DNA from: DATJGR01 sp963780795
GTDB lineage: Bacteria; Pseudomonadota; Gammaproteobacteria; Pseudomonadales; Azotimanducaceae
NCBI GenBank assembly: GCA_963780795.1
Contig: CAWADH010000010.1
Location: 310,001-374,000, forward strand
DNA: 64,000 nucleotides
Reading direction: 5' to 3'
Below, in pieces: positions 34,217 to 42,651 of the stretch. Under the pieces are notes generated by a model. It searched no databases and was not told the DNA's origin. It worked only from the letters and a program-made list of their open reading frames with translations. Both the position numbers and the translations under genes were made by a program. Position 1 is the stretch's first letter. Every line of letters begins with the position of its first letter.

Positions 34217-35200
34217 ATGATCCGAGACCTGACACCGATTCAACACGCGTTGGCCCTGGCTCGAACGCGCAACTTCGCGCGCGCGGCAGAGGTCGTTCAC
34301 ATCACCCAACCCGCGCTCTCGCGCAGCATCGCGTCGCTCGAACGCGAACTCGGCGTGCGGCTTTTCGATCGGCTGACGACCGGCGTCGAGTTGACCGCAT
34401 TCGGCAAACTCCTCGTCGAGCGCGGTACGCAGTTGATTGGCGACGTCGCGCTGATCAAGCGCGAAATCGATCTGCTCGGTGGACTGCAGACCGGCTCGCT
34501 CACCGTTGCCGCCGGCCCATACACCAGCGAATCGTTGGTGGGTCGCGTGGCCGCTCTACTGCTTGCGAAACATCCGGGCCTCAGCGTTCGGGTCGAATCG
34601 ATGGACGCACGCGACGTGGTGCTGGGTGTGCTGGAAGCCCGGTTCGACGTAGGCGTTGCATCCGCGAGCAGAGTCGGCAAGGAACCGAAGCTGGCAATCG
34701 AGCCGCTGCAGCCGCACGCCATACACTTCGTCTGCCGGCCCGGGCATCCATTGTCGAAACAGAAGAACCTCACGCTGGCGCAGGTGCTCGAGTATCCGAT
34801 CGTCTCGGGGCACATGGGCGGTGAAGTCGCGCAACTGGCGTTGAGCAGCGGCGCATCGGGCCGATTCGACACACAGACTGGTGAGTTTCAACCGACCATC
34901 GAGGTGAACTCGATGAGCCTCGCGCGGGAAATCGTCAGACACAGCGACGCGGTGCTGCCCGCGACTGTCAGCATGATCAGCGACGAAATCTCGAGTGGAA
35001 GGCTGCTACGCCTCGACGTTGCGCCGCTACCGATAAAGGTGCGTCCCTGCCAGTTCTATCGACGCGGCCGAACGCCGTCGCCCGCAGCGCTGACCTTCAT
35101 GGAGATTCTTCGCGACGCCGACGCCGAGATGGCCACCGCCGAGAAGGCGCTGAACCCGGTGCGCCCTGCGCGGCGCACGAGAGCCAAGGAACGCGGCTGA
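34217..35200 (+). CDS. LysR-family transcriptional regulator
   Basis: A 327-residue regulator. The N-terminal winged helix is evident (NFARAAEVVHITQPALSRS, then LERELGVRLFDR) and is followed by the two-lobed effector-binding domain. The ATG used (MIRDLTPIQHALALA) begins the conserved domain; the frame is open further upstream but lacks homology. It is divergent from the FUN14-like gene and convergent with the SDR gene. LysR proteins usually control a neighbouring gene in response to a small metabolite. The target could be the SDR or P450 operon nearby; this is inference. Confidence 0.92.
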   Translation: MIRDLTPIQHALALARTRNFARAAEVVHITQPALSRSIASLERELGVRLFDRLTTGVELTAFGKLLVERGTQLIGDVALIKREIDLLGGLQTGSLTVAAGPYTSESLVGRVAALLLAKHPGLSVRVESMDARDVVLGVLEARFDVGVASASRVGKEPKLAIEPLQPHAIHFVCRPGHPLSKQKNLTLAQVLEYPIVSGHMGGEVAQLALSSGASGRFDTQTGEFQPTIEVNSMSLAREIVRHSDAVLPATVSMISDEISSGRLLRLDVAPLPIKVRPCQFYRRGRTPSPAALTFMEILRDADAEMATAEKALNPVRPARRTRAKERG

Positions 35201-35228
35201 GAAATCGGACGATCGTTGCGCGCCCCCG

Positions 35229-36047
35229 CTACGATTTGCCTTCCGCAAACGGATCGCCGAAGAGCGTTCGCGAGAACACTTCGACGTCGGGCCCGCGCCG
35301 CAGGTGATGGCCGCCGTCCACCGACAGATTGATGCCGGTGATCCAACTCGCTTCGGGTCCGCACAGGAAGCGCACTGCCGCTGCGATGTCTTCCACCGTA
35401 CCGGTGCGGCTGATCGGCATGCACTTCAAATAGTCGTCGTGCACCGATTCGGTGGCGAAGAGGCCGGCGGCAATCTCGGTATCGACGAGTCCCGGCAGCA
35501 CGCTGTTCACGCGCACCTTCGCCACACCCATTTCGTCCGCGGTGTTGCGCACCAGCATGTCGATGCCGGCTTTGCTGACGCAGTACGGCCCCATGAAACG
35601 GTGCGTGCGCGCCCCGGCGATCGACGAGATGGCACACATCGCGCCGCCGCCCGCCTTCGCGATTGCCGCACCTGCGTGCTTGAACGTATAGAAGGTGCCG
35701 GTGAGGTTCGTCTTCATGATCGTGTCCCACACTTGCGCGCCGGTGATGACGATGGGACCGATCGCACCCGTTCCGGCATTAGCCACGGCGATGGTGAGCG
35801 GACCTGCTCGTTGCGCCACAACGACGGCGTTGGCGACATCTGCTTCGGTGCCGACGTCGCCCGCGACGATCTGCGCGCGGCCGCCTGCTGCCGCGATCTC
35901 AGCCGCTGCGCGCTCGAGTTTCTCGACGTTGCGTCCCATCAACGTCACCGCGGCGCCGTCGCGCGCAAACGCTTTCGCACACGCGAGGCCAATGCCGCTG
36001 CCACCACCGGTGACGAGCGCGTTGTGTCCTGCCAGTGAAGTGCTCAT
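35229..36047 (-). CDS. short-chain dehydrogenase/reductase
   Basis: A 272-residue classical SDR. The nucleotide loop is TGGGSGIGLACAKAFARDG, the NAG segment is VANAGTGAIG, and the catalytic residues are in AISSIAGAR and YCVSKAGID (YxxxK). The end has INLSVDGGHHLRRGP. The second strand carries MGRNVEKLE, which suggests NADP+ use. It is divergent from the P450 gene across a 124-bp region, so both may be controlled together, for example oxidising the alcohol made by the P450. Confidence 0.92.
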   Translation of the reverse strand: MSTSLAGHNALVTGGGSGIGLACAKAFARDGAAVTLMGRNVEKLERAAAEIAAAGGRAQIVAGDVGTEADVANAVVVAQRAGPLTIAVANAGTGAIGPIVITGAQVWDTIMKTNLTGTFYTFKHAGAAIAKAGGGAMCAISSIAGARTHRFMGPYCVSKAGIDMLVRNTADEMGVAKVRVNSVLPGLVDTEIAAGLFATESVHDDYLKCMPISRTGTVEDIAAAVRFLCGPEASWITGINLSVDGGHHLRRGPDVEVFSRTLFGDPFAEGKS

Positions 36048-36171
36048 GAGAACGAACTCTCGGTGGGAAACGGATCGAATCGAGACTGTAGGTGCGGCCC
36101 TGCGTCATTGCAATGCCGCGGCAAAACCCGATACCTTTGCTGTCCTTCGTCGATTCGACAGGCGGGTTTTG

Positions 36172-37500
36172 GTGGGCAGCGACTATCAGTTTCGCGATGC
36201 GGACGTGATCTCTCCCGAGGTGTACGGCCGCATCAGTCATCCGCATCGGGCATTCGCGTGGCTGCGCGCCAACGATCCGTTGCGATACGTCGAATGCGAA
36301 GGTTTCAGACCGTTCTGGGCGGTGACCAAGCACGCCGACATCATCGAAGTGGAGCGTCAGCCCGAACTGTTCGCGAGCGAACCGCGGCCGATCATTGTGC
36401 CGGAGGCGACCAATCCCGAAATGCGCGCGGAACTCATCGCGCAGATCTTCGAACGGTTGAAGGATTCGCCGAAGCTGCTGCAGGTGCTCGCGAGTTCCGG
36501 ACAAGGCGGCCTGATCCGTTCGCTGGTGCAGATGGATGCGCCCGATCATCCGAAGTACCGCGAGCTCGTGCAGCCGTGGTTCAAGCCCGCCAATCTGAAG
36601 CGCCTCGAGGATCGTCTCGAGGTCATCACGCGCAACATCCTCGACACGATGATGGGCGACGGCGGCGAGCGCACGCTCGACTTCGTGCAGGACGTTGCGG
36701 TGTTCCATCCGCTCAAGATGATCGTCGAGTTGCTCGGCGTTCCCGACGAAGACGAATGGCGCATCCTGAAGCTCACCAACGAACTGTTCGCTGGCGACGA
36801 CCCGGAGATGCGCCGCGTCGGCGCCGATCCGCTGTCGATATTCGAAACCGTCAAAGACCTGTACGAATACTTCGACCGGATGACCGAAGAGCGCCGCGCA
36901 CGGCCGACCGAAGATCTCGCGTCGTACATCGCGAACGGCAGGATCGACGGCGAATATCTGCCGTTCAAGGAACTGATCTCCTACTACATCATCGTCGCCA
37001 CGGCGGGACACGAGACCACGCGCACGGCGATGTCGGGCGGACTGCTCGCGCTGCTGCAGAATCCCGATCAGTTCGCACTGCTGCGCAGCAAACCCGATGC
37101 GCTGATGAAGCTCGCGGTGGAAGAAATGATCCGCTGGTCCACGCCAGTGACGCAGTTCTGTCGCACCGCAACGCGCGACACCGAGCTACGCGGCAAGGCG
37201 ATCCGCGCCGGCGACAATCTGGGATTGTTCTATGCGTCGGCCAATCGCGACGAAGAAATCTTCGACGAGCCGACGAAGTTCAAGGTGGACCGGCAGCCGA
37301 ACCGTCACCTGGCGTTCGGCATGGGTCCGCACATGTGCCTCGGCAACATCCTGGCGAGGATGGAGTTGCGGATTTTCTACACGCAGTTCCTGCCGCGCAT
37401 CGAGTCGATCGAACTCGCGGGCGAGCCGGACTTCCTGCGCGCGAGCTTCGTGCACGGCGTGAAGCATCTGCCGATCAAATTCAAGCTAAGGCCCGCGTAA
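36172..37500 (+). CDS. cytochrome P450
   Basis: A soluble bacterial P450 of about 442 residues. The oxygen-binding I-helix is VATAGHETTRTAMSGGLL, ExxR appears as VEEMIR, and the heme loop is FGMGPHMCLGNILARME with the ligand Cys389. The GTG at 36172 follows AGGCGGG by 5 bases and gives VGSDYQFRDADVISPEVYG, where homology begins; the frame is open upstream but overlaps the divergent promoter. Ferredoxin and reductase partners are not in the window. The substrate is unknown; a hydrophobic terpenoid or steroid would fit the phosphotransferase-linked operon. It is coupled closely to the next two genes. Confidence 0.92.
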   Translation: MGSDYQFRDADVISPEVYGRISHPHRAFAWLRANDPLRYVECEGFRPFWAVTKHADIIEVERQPELFASEPRPIIVPEATNPEMRAELIAQIFERLKDSPKLLQVLASSGQGGLIRSLVQMDAPDHPKYRELVQPWFKPANLKRLEDRLEVITRNILDTMMGDGGERTLDFVQDVAVFHPLKMIVELLGVPDEDEWRILKLTNELFAGDDPEMRRVGADPLSIFETVKDLYEYFDRMTEERRARPTEDLASYIANGRIDGEYLPFKELISYYIIVATAGHETTRTAMSGGLLALLQNPDQFALLRSKPDALMKLAVEEMIRWSTPVTQFCRTATRDTELRGKAIRAGDNLGLFYASANRDEEIFDEPTKFKVDRQPNRHLAFGMGPHMCLGNILARMELRIFYTQFLPRIESIELAGEPDFLRASFVHGVKHLPIKFKLRPA

Positions 37501-37501
37501 C

Positions 37502-38569
37502 ATGCACCCCGCACTCTTCGCATTACGCGACGCCATCGAGCGCTACCTCGCGCGGCGATGGCCGAATCTGCAGGACTTCAAGATCACAGGCATCCAACAG
37601 ATCCCCGGAGGGGCATCGCGCGAAACGTATCGCATCGCCGCGTCGTTTCGCGAAAACGGGAAGGAAGCCACTCGCGGCTACATCTTCCGCCGCGATCCGC
37701 CGTCCAGCCTCATCGACACGAATCGCGCGCTCGAATATCGCACGTACGAAGCGGTGTTCCCCACTTCGGTACCCGTGCCTGAGCCGCTGATTCTCGAAGA
37801 AGACCCCGGCGAACTCGAACGGCCGTTCTCGATCATGGCGGAGATCGCCGGTTGCGAAACGGCGATACCGAACTTCTCGATGCCGCCGTATGCAGCGCTG
37901 CGCGAGCACATCGGCATGCAGAAGTGGAGCCTCCTCGGAAAGCTGTCGACGATGGATCCCGAGACGCTCGGCGTCACTCAATTCATGGACGTGCCGACGC
38001 GCGAAAACTGCGCGCTGCGCGAGCTCGACTATTGGGCAGGCGTCATCGAAGCGGACTCGCTGCATCCGCAACCGATCGCGGCCGCGGCAATCCGCTGGCT
38101 GCGGCGCGAGTTGCCGCGCAAGGCGGAGCGACTCTGCCTCGTGCACGGCGACTACCGGTCCGGAAATTTTCTCTACGACCAGACCGGCACGATCCGCGGC
38201 ATTCTCGATTGGGAGATGGCACACATCGGCGATCCGCTCGAAGACCTCGCGTGGTCGCTCGATCCGTTATGGGGCTGGCCCGAGCGGCATCTCGCCGGCG
38301 GCTTGCTGCCGCGCCGCCGCGCGATCGACATCTGGCAGTCGGCCAGCGGCATCGACGTCGATCCGGATGCGTTCCGCTGGTGGCAGGTATTCGCATCGAT
38401 CAAGGGTCTGGCGATCTGGATATCGTCCACCGAAGATTTCGCCAACGGCACCACTAAGGAGCCGATTCTGGCGATGGCCGGCTGGGTGATGACCGACCGT
38501 CAGAATCGCATTCTCGTCGACCGCCTGTCGCCCGACTCGACTTACCGCTACGCGGAGCCGCTCGCATGA
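37502..38569 (+). CDS. phosphotransferase-family protein (APH-like, ACAD10/11 N-domain type)
   Basis: A 355-residue kinase-fold protein. The catalytic loop is CLVHGDYRSGNFLYDQTG and the metal loop is GILDWEMAHIGDPLEDLAW, both typical of the group found with acyl-CoA dehydrogenases and, in animals, fused to ACAD10/11, where 4-hydroxyacyl-CoA is phosphorylated. It starts one base after the P450 stop and its own stop overlaps the next gene by four bases. It may phosphorylate the hydroxyl introduced by the P450, on an acyl-CoA or alcohol. That role is inference. Confidence 0.9.
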   Translation: MHPALFALRDAIERYLARRWPNLQDFKITGIQQIPGGASRETYRIAASFRENGKEATRGYIFRRDPPSSLIDTNRALEYRTYEAVFPTSVPVPEPLILEEDPGELERPFSIMAEIAGCETAIPNFSMPPYAALREHIGMQKWSLLGKLSTMDPETLGVTQFMDVPTRENCALRELDYWAGVIEADSLHPQPIAAAAIRWLRRELPRKAERLCLVHGDYRSGNFLYDQTGTIRGILDWEMAHIGDPLEDLAWSLDPLWGWPERHLAGGLLPRRRAIDIWQSASGIDVDPDAFRWWQVFASIKGLAIWISSTEDFANGTTKEPILAMAGWVMTDRQNRILVDRLSPDSTYRYAEPLA

Positions 38570-38997
38570 TTCCACGACCGCAACAGGCGCTGATCGATCT
38601 GTCGATGAAACTCGCGATGAGCATCGCACCCGACACACAGTCGGCTTACGCCGCCTCGAACGCCGGCATGATCGCGATGCTGATGCAGTGTCTGGCACAG
38701 GAGTTCGATCGCGCCGCCGCCGTGCGCACGCAGGACATGGACGAACTGACCGCGCTGTTCGAGAGCCTGCGCGACGTGCCGCCCGAAGACCTCAGCAATC
38801 GCATCGCCGCGTTTCTGCGCGGCACCGTCGAGAGTCTGCGCATCGAACATCTGAATGCGCGTCATGCGCAGGGGATGGAACTGCTGATCGAACTGCACGC
38901 GTGGGCCGAAACGCATCGCGCGGAAGAGCTGGACCGTGAGATCTGGAGTTTTCTGGCCCGCCACGCGGACCGGCACGCATATCAGCTCGCGGTCTAG
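38566..38997 (+). CDS. conserved helical protein of the P450 operon
   Basis: A 143-residue protein, almost entirely helical and acidic/hydrophobic (AYAASNAGMIAMLMQCLAQE, LRDVPPEDLSNRIAAFLRG). There is no signal peptide or membrane segment. It overlaps the phosphotransferase gene (ATGA), so it is translationally coupled and likely acts with it, perhaps as a subunit. Similar short genes are seen after APH-like genes in other acyl-CoA operons. I do not recognise a named domain. Confidence 0.75.
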   Translation: MIPRPQQALIDLSMKLAMSIAPDTQSAYAASNAGMIAMLMQCLAQEFDRAAAVRTQDMDELTALFESLRDVPPEDLSNRIAAFLRGTVESLRIEHLNARHAQGMELLIELHAWAETHRAEELDREIWSFLARHADRHAYQLAV

Positions 38998-39023
38998 GGT
39001 CGTTCCGATGCGCGGCGTTCACC

Positions 39024-39051
39024 TTGTGTTTTGAAGAGCGGCCGCTACACT
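39024..39051 (+). promoter_or_regulatory. promoter of tRNA-Lys
   Basis: The -35 box TTGTGT (39024-39029) and -10 box TACACT (39046-39051) are separated by 16 bases. The likely start is near 39058, about 13 bases before the mature tRNA. The -10 box falls in the loop of the terminator-like hairpin that ends the preceding operon. Confidence 0.6.
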
Positions 39052-39065
39052 ATGCCGCTCTTTTT
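39034..39065 (+). terminator. rho-independent terminator of the P450 operon
   Basis: A 9-bp perfect stem, AAGAGCGGC at 39034-39042 with GCCGCTCTT at 39054-39062, encloses an 11-base loop and is followed by a run of five T (39061-39065). It lies 37 bp after the last operon gene and coincides with the tRNA promoter. Confidence 0.7.
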
Positions 39066-39070
39066 CCCCA

Positions 39071-39146
39071 GGGTCGGTAGCTCAGTTGGTAGAGCAGCGG
39101 GCTTTTAACCCGTTTGTCGTGGGTTCGAGCCCCACCCGGCCCACCA
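39071..39146 (+). tRNA. tRNA-Lys (anticodon UUU)
   Basis: A complete 76-nt tRNA with encoded CCA. The acceptor stem pairs GGGTCGG with CCGGCCC, including one U-G pair. The anticodon arm has stem GCGGG/CCCGT and loop CTTTTAA, giving anticodon TTT. The T arm has the standard GTTCGAG. A promoter is visible 20-47 bases upstream. Confidence 0.98.
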
Positions 39147-39162
39147 TCTCCTCACATCCGAA

Positions 39163-39747
39163 CTAAGCATCGCCGACGACGACGAGGTCTGCGGGATTGC
39201 GTAGCAGCATGTCGTCAAAGTACAGCTGCTCTGCAGCGGCCCATCGGGCGATCCAGTCCGCGCTGTTTTCGTTGCGCGCGCGTTGCCTCTCGAGGCGTAC
39301 GCTGCGAGGGGTCTCGACCAGGACACGCAGGTCCATGAGATCGGCAAGTTCCCATCGCGCTGAGTAGACCCCCTCGACGATCACGACGCTGGCGGGCGCG
39401 ACCTCTTCCCACGATCCGAGCCGGTTGGTGTTCCAGTCGTAGCGTTGGAACCGGGCACGATCACCTCGTCTCAGCGGCTCGAGCGCTTCACGACGAATGC
39501 GCTGCCAGTCGAAGTAGCGATCCATCCCTTCCGCCGGCGTCAATCTGGCGCGTATGTTCGGATCGATCACCCGGTAGAAGTCGTCCATGTGAATGACGCT
39601 CGCGCGGTGACGTTCCACCAACAGGCGAGCGAGCATCGACTTTCCGGAACCGCCATGCCCGTCTACGGCAACCAGCACGGTAGTTCGCACCACTGCTTCG
39701 ATGGCATCGGAAATTGTTCCGAGCACGGTCGGACGGTTCTCCCTCAT
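39163..39747 (-). CDS. uridine kinase-like P-loop NTPase
   Basis: A 194-residue P-loop kinase. Walker A is AVDGHGGSGKSMLARLL, then VIHMDDFYRVID supplies the DD that binds Mg and substrate, and VVIVEGVYSARWELADLMD is the strand with VEG typical of uridine or phosphoribulokinase-like enzymes. Length matches the udk-like group. The ATG at 39747 (MRENRPTVLG) is chosen; the frame extends upstream over the end of queC and is not conserved. It is convergent with the tRNA and directly follows queC, so it could be in its operon. Substrate unknown. Confidence 0.85.
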   Translation of the reverse strand: MRENRPTVLGTISDAIEAVVRTTVLVAVDGHGGSGKSMLARLLVERHRASVIHMDDFYRVIDPNIRARLTPAEGMDRYFDWQRIRREALEPLRRGDRARFQRYDWNTNRLGSWEEVAPASVVIVEGVYSARWELADLMDLRVLVETPRSVRLERQRARNENSADWIARWAAAEQLYFDDMLLRNPADLVVVGDA

Positions 39748-39755
39748 GGAAACCC

Positions 39756-40436
39756 TCACTGATACCGGGTCGGATCCTGCACAGCCCCGGCGATGAACCC
39801 TTCGCGTCGCAATCGGCACGAATCACATCGACCGCACGCGCGCCCGTCCGGATCCGGCTGATAGCACGACACCGTCATCGCGTAGTCGATGCCGGCTGCA
39901 ACGCCGCGTTTGATGATCTCGGCCTTCGTCCACTCGATCAGCGGCGCGTGGATGCGGAAGACGTCGCCTTCGACGCCGGCTTTCGTCGCGAGATTCGCCA
40001 GCCGTTCGAATGCGGCGATGAATTCGGGCCGGCAATCCGGATAACCGGAGTAATCCACCGCGTTGACACCTACGAAGATGTCGCGCGCACCGAGCACTTC
40101 GCCCCAGCCGAGCGCATATGACAGAAAGATCGTGTTGCGCGCCGGAACGTAAGTGATCGGAATGCCAGTCGATGGTGCTTCGGGAACCGCGATCGTGTGG
40201 TCGGTGAGCGCCGATCCGCCGAACGCGGCGAGGTCGATGGTGATCGTTCGATGCTCTGCGGCGCCGAGCGCCTTCGCAACGCGCGCCGCGGCGGCGAGTT
40301 CGACCGCGTGACGCTGGCCGTATCGGAACGACAGTGCGTGCACGGTGAAGCCCTGTTCGGACGCGATCGCAAGCGTGGTCGCGGAATCGAGTCCGCCCGA
40401 CAGCAATACGATGGCGCGGCGCGGCTGTGCGGTCAT
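39756..40436 (-). CDS. queC: 7-cyano-7-deazaguanine synthase
   Basis: A 226-residue ATP-dependent enzyme that turns 7-carboxy-7-deazaguanine into preQ0 for queuosine synthesis. The PP-loop is IVLLSGGLDSATT. The zinc site comprises SCYQPDPDGRACGRCDSCRL. The start is the ATG overlapping the stop of queE by four bases. The pathway also needs queD and the GTP cyclohydrolase, which lie elsewhere. Its pairing with queE is firm evidence of function. Confidence 0.96.
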   Translation of the reverse strand: MTAQPRRAIVLLSGGLDSATTLAIASEQGFTVHALSFRYGQRHAVELAAAARVAKALGAAEHRTITIDLAAFGGSALTDHTIAVPEAPSTGIPITYVPARNTIFLSYALGWGEVLGARDIFVGVNAVDYSGYPDCRPEFIAAFERLANLATKAGVEGDVFRIHAPLIEWTKAEIIKRGVAAGIDYAMTVSCYQPDPDGRACGRCDSCRLRREGFIAGAVQDPTRYQ

Positions 40437-41107
40437 CGACCGGGCTCGTTGCCCCACAGCACTTTGTGCAGTTGGATCTGCATGCGCACCCGCAGTCGAT
40501 CGCGCAGAATCCATTCGGCGAGCTGCGCCGCCGGCAATTCGGTGTGACTCGGTGAGAACAGCACTTCGCCCACGCGTTCTGTCAGATCGTGCTTCTGGGT
40601 CGCGTCGCGCGCCCACACGTAGTCGTTGGCGTCGCAGATCACGAACTTCACCTGATCGCGGCGCGTCAGCAGCTCGATGTTCTCCCACCGGTTGCGATGC
40701 ACTTCTTTCGAACCGGGCGTTTTCAGGTCGACGATGCGAGCGACGCGCGGATCGACGCCGCCGATGTCGAGGGCGCCGGACGTCTCGAGCGACGTCTCAT
40801 ATCCCGCATCGCACAGCGCCTTCAACAGCGGCAGACACGCCGGCTGCGCCAGTGGTTCGCCGCCAGTGACCGTCACATAACGCGCATCGTAGGATGCGAC
40901 CTGTCCGAGCACGGCGTCGAGATCGATCATGCGGCCGCCGTTGAACGCGTACGCCGTATCGCAGTACTGGCAGCGCAGCGGACAACCCGTGAGCCTCACG
41001 AAAACCGTTGGCAGCCCCACAGTGCTGGTTTCACCCTGCAACGAGTGGAAGATCTCGGTGATGCGGAGTCGTGTGGATTCGGTTGCTGCGGTCACCATCG
41101 GTGACAC
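40433..41107 (-). CDS. queE: 7-carboxy-7-deazaguanine synthase
   Basis: A 224-residue radical-SAM enzyme that makes 7-carboxy-7-deazaguanine from 6-carboxytetrahydropterin. The 4Fe-4S motif is GCPLRCQYCDTAY (CxxxCxxC), preceded by ITEIFHSLQGET, the signature start of QueE. VTVTGGEPLAQPA is the GGE loop that binds SAM. Length is within the usual range. It overlaps queC. The first Met is used; one three codons later is equally good. It is 13 bp from cpoB, so it is probably part of the long tol transcript. Confidence 0.96.
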   Translation of the reverse strand: MSPMVTAATESTRLRITEIFHSLQGETSTVGLPTVFVRLTGCPLRCQYCDTAYAFNGGRMIDLDAVLGQVASYDARYVTVTGGEPLAQPACLPLLKALCDAGYETSLETSGALDIGGVDPRVARIVDLKTPGSKEVHRNRWENIELLTRRDQVKFVICDANDYVWARDATQKHDLTERVGEVLFSPSHTELPAAQLAEWILRDRLRVRMQIQLHKVLWGNEPGR

Positions 41108-41120
41108 CTGTGCTGGTGTG

Positions 41121-42038
41121 CTAGTGCAGTTCTGCGGCGTAGGTTTGCGCGAGCTTCGCGCCCGGTGTGCCGGGATATTCAGCCTGAACGCGCTTCAGAT
41201 ACTCCAGCGCCTTCGCTTTGTCGCCGAGCCGATCGTAGACCACGCCGAGCTTGAACATCGCTTCGCTGACGTGTGCGTTGTCTTTGAACTGATTGACCAC
41301 CTGCGCGAACGACTGACGCGACTTCTCGAGCGCCGGCTCCGGCAGTTTCAGATACAGCTCGCCGAGCCAGTAGTACGAGTTGCCGGCGTATTTGCCCTTC
41401 GGATACATGACGAGCAACTGGTTGAACGCGGCGATCGCTTCGGCAAACCGGTTCGCTTTCGCCGAGTTGTACGCCGCCGTGTATGCATCCTGTTCCGCGT
41501 TGCCGCTCGCGGTCGTCGGCCCGCTGGTCACCGGACCGGTCGTTGGACCCGCTCCGATCGGCCCCGCTCCGCCGGCGGTTGGACCCGCGCCTGCGTTTAC
41601 CGGCTGGCCCTGCAGCGCCGACAAACGCCGGTCGAGGTCGAGGTATTGCTCTTTCTGCTGCGCCTGCAGCTGTTCGATCTGGTGACTCTGTTCCTCGACG
41701 ATACCGCGCAGTTCCGCCACGTCGTCCTGAATCTGCTGGAACTGCTGAAACATCGAGCTCGCGCTCGATCCACCGCCAGTCGCGCTGACCGAACTGCTGG
41801 GGGGTGGCGAACTCGCCCGCGGCGCTTCGCTTGCGACGATCTGTTCCTGTTCGGCGCCGTAGGCGCGAACAGCGCTGGAGGAAGACGACGCAGTCGACGG
41901 CACTGTCGACGTGCTCGAGGAGCGCGTCGACGAGGTGGGATTGCTGCTTTGCGACTCGACCACCGGTGCGACCGCTACCGCGAGCTGCGTGGCGAGCGCC
42001 GCGCAGATGAAGACCGCTAGAGGGGCGAGCCGCGCCAT
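41121..42038 (-). CDS. cpoB: Tol-Pal system protein CpoB (YbgF)
   Basis: A 305-residue periplasmic protein that links peptidoglycan synthesis with Tol-driven outer-membrane constriction. A signal peptide ends near residue 23. A very Ser/Thr-rich linker covers about residues 30-95, then a coiled coil (QQIQDDVAELRGIVEEQSHQ) of the trimerising type, a Gly/Pro/Thr linker, and TPR repeats (AYNSAKANRFAEAIAAFNQL, SYYWLGELYLKLPEP, VSEAMFKLGVVYDRLGDKAK). The ATG at 42038 precedes the signal peptide. It follows pal by 4 bp. Confidence 0.93.
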   Translation of the reverse strand: MARLAPLAVFICAALATQLAVAVAPVVESQSSNPTSSTRSSSTSTVPSTASSSSSAVRAYGAEQEQIVASEAPRASSPPPSSSVSATGGGSSASSMFQQFQQIQDDVAELRGIVEEQSHQIEQLQAQQKEQYLDLDRRLSALQGQPVNAGAGPTAGGAGPIGAGPTTGPVTSGPTTASGNAEQDAYTAAYNSAKANRFAEAIAAFNQLLVMYPKGKYAGNSYYWLGELYLKLPEPALEKSRQSFAQVVNQFKDNAHVSEAMFKLGVVYDRLGDKAKALEYLKRVQAEYPGTPGAKLAQTYAAELH

Positions 42039-42042
42039 GGCA

Positions 42043-42585
42043 TCAGTGGTAGACGAGTTCCGCGCGCCGGTTCTTCGCCCACGCGGATTCGCTGTGGCCT
42101 GGATCGGCCGGACGTTCTTCGCCGTAGCTGACCACGTCGATCTGCGAACGGCGCACGCCCTGCGACACGAGGAACGTCGCAACCGCATCGGCGCGACGCT
42201 CGCCGAGCGCGAGGTTGTATTCGCGCGTGCCGCGTTCGTCGGTGAATCCGTCGATCGTTACGCGTCGGTCGGGGCTGGCCTTCAGGAACGCCGCGTGCTG
42301 CTCGAGAATCGCCAGCGATTCCGGCTGCAGAACGGCTTTGTCGTAGTCGAAGTAGAACACACGCGTGAGCGCCACACCCGTTTGCGGGTTGATCGGATTG
42401 CCGCTGGCATCTACCGAACGACCGATCTCCGAATCGGACTGTGCCGGTGCAGTAACGCCAGGCTGTTCGCTTCCCGGCAACGGTTCCGGATGCTGCTCCT
42501 TTTTTCCGGAGCTCGAGCATGCGGCCATTACCAGCGCGAGCGCGACGACCGATAGGTGACGGAACCAGTGGTGTTGCATCTTCAT
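42043..42585 (-). CDS. pal: peptidoglycan-associated lipoprotein Pal
   Basis: A 180-residue lipoprotein with lipobox MAAC (VVALALVMAACSSSG). The C-terminal OmpA-like domain binds diaminopimelate: FYFDYDKAVLQPESLAIL, IDGFTDERGTREYNLALGER and AWAKNRRAELVY. Pal anchors the outer membrane to peptidoglycan and interacts with TolB. It is located between tolB and cpoB in the standard order. Confidence 0.97.
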   Translation of the reverse strand: MKMQHHWFRHLSVVALALVMAACSSSGKKEQHPEPLPGSEQPGVTAPAQSDSEIGRSVDASGNPINPQTGVALTRVFYFDYDKAVLQPESLAILEQHAAFLKASPDRRVTIDGFTDERGTREYNLALGERRADAVATFLVSQGVRRSQIDVVSYGEERPADPGHSESAWAKNRRAELVYH

Positions 42586-42651
42586 TTATCTCCTAATCCA
42601 GCCGCTGACGGGCCAAATGAACTGGGGTGAATTCAAATCGAAATACGGCAA

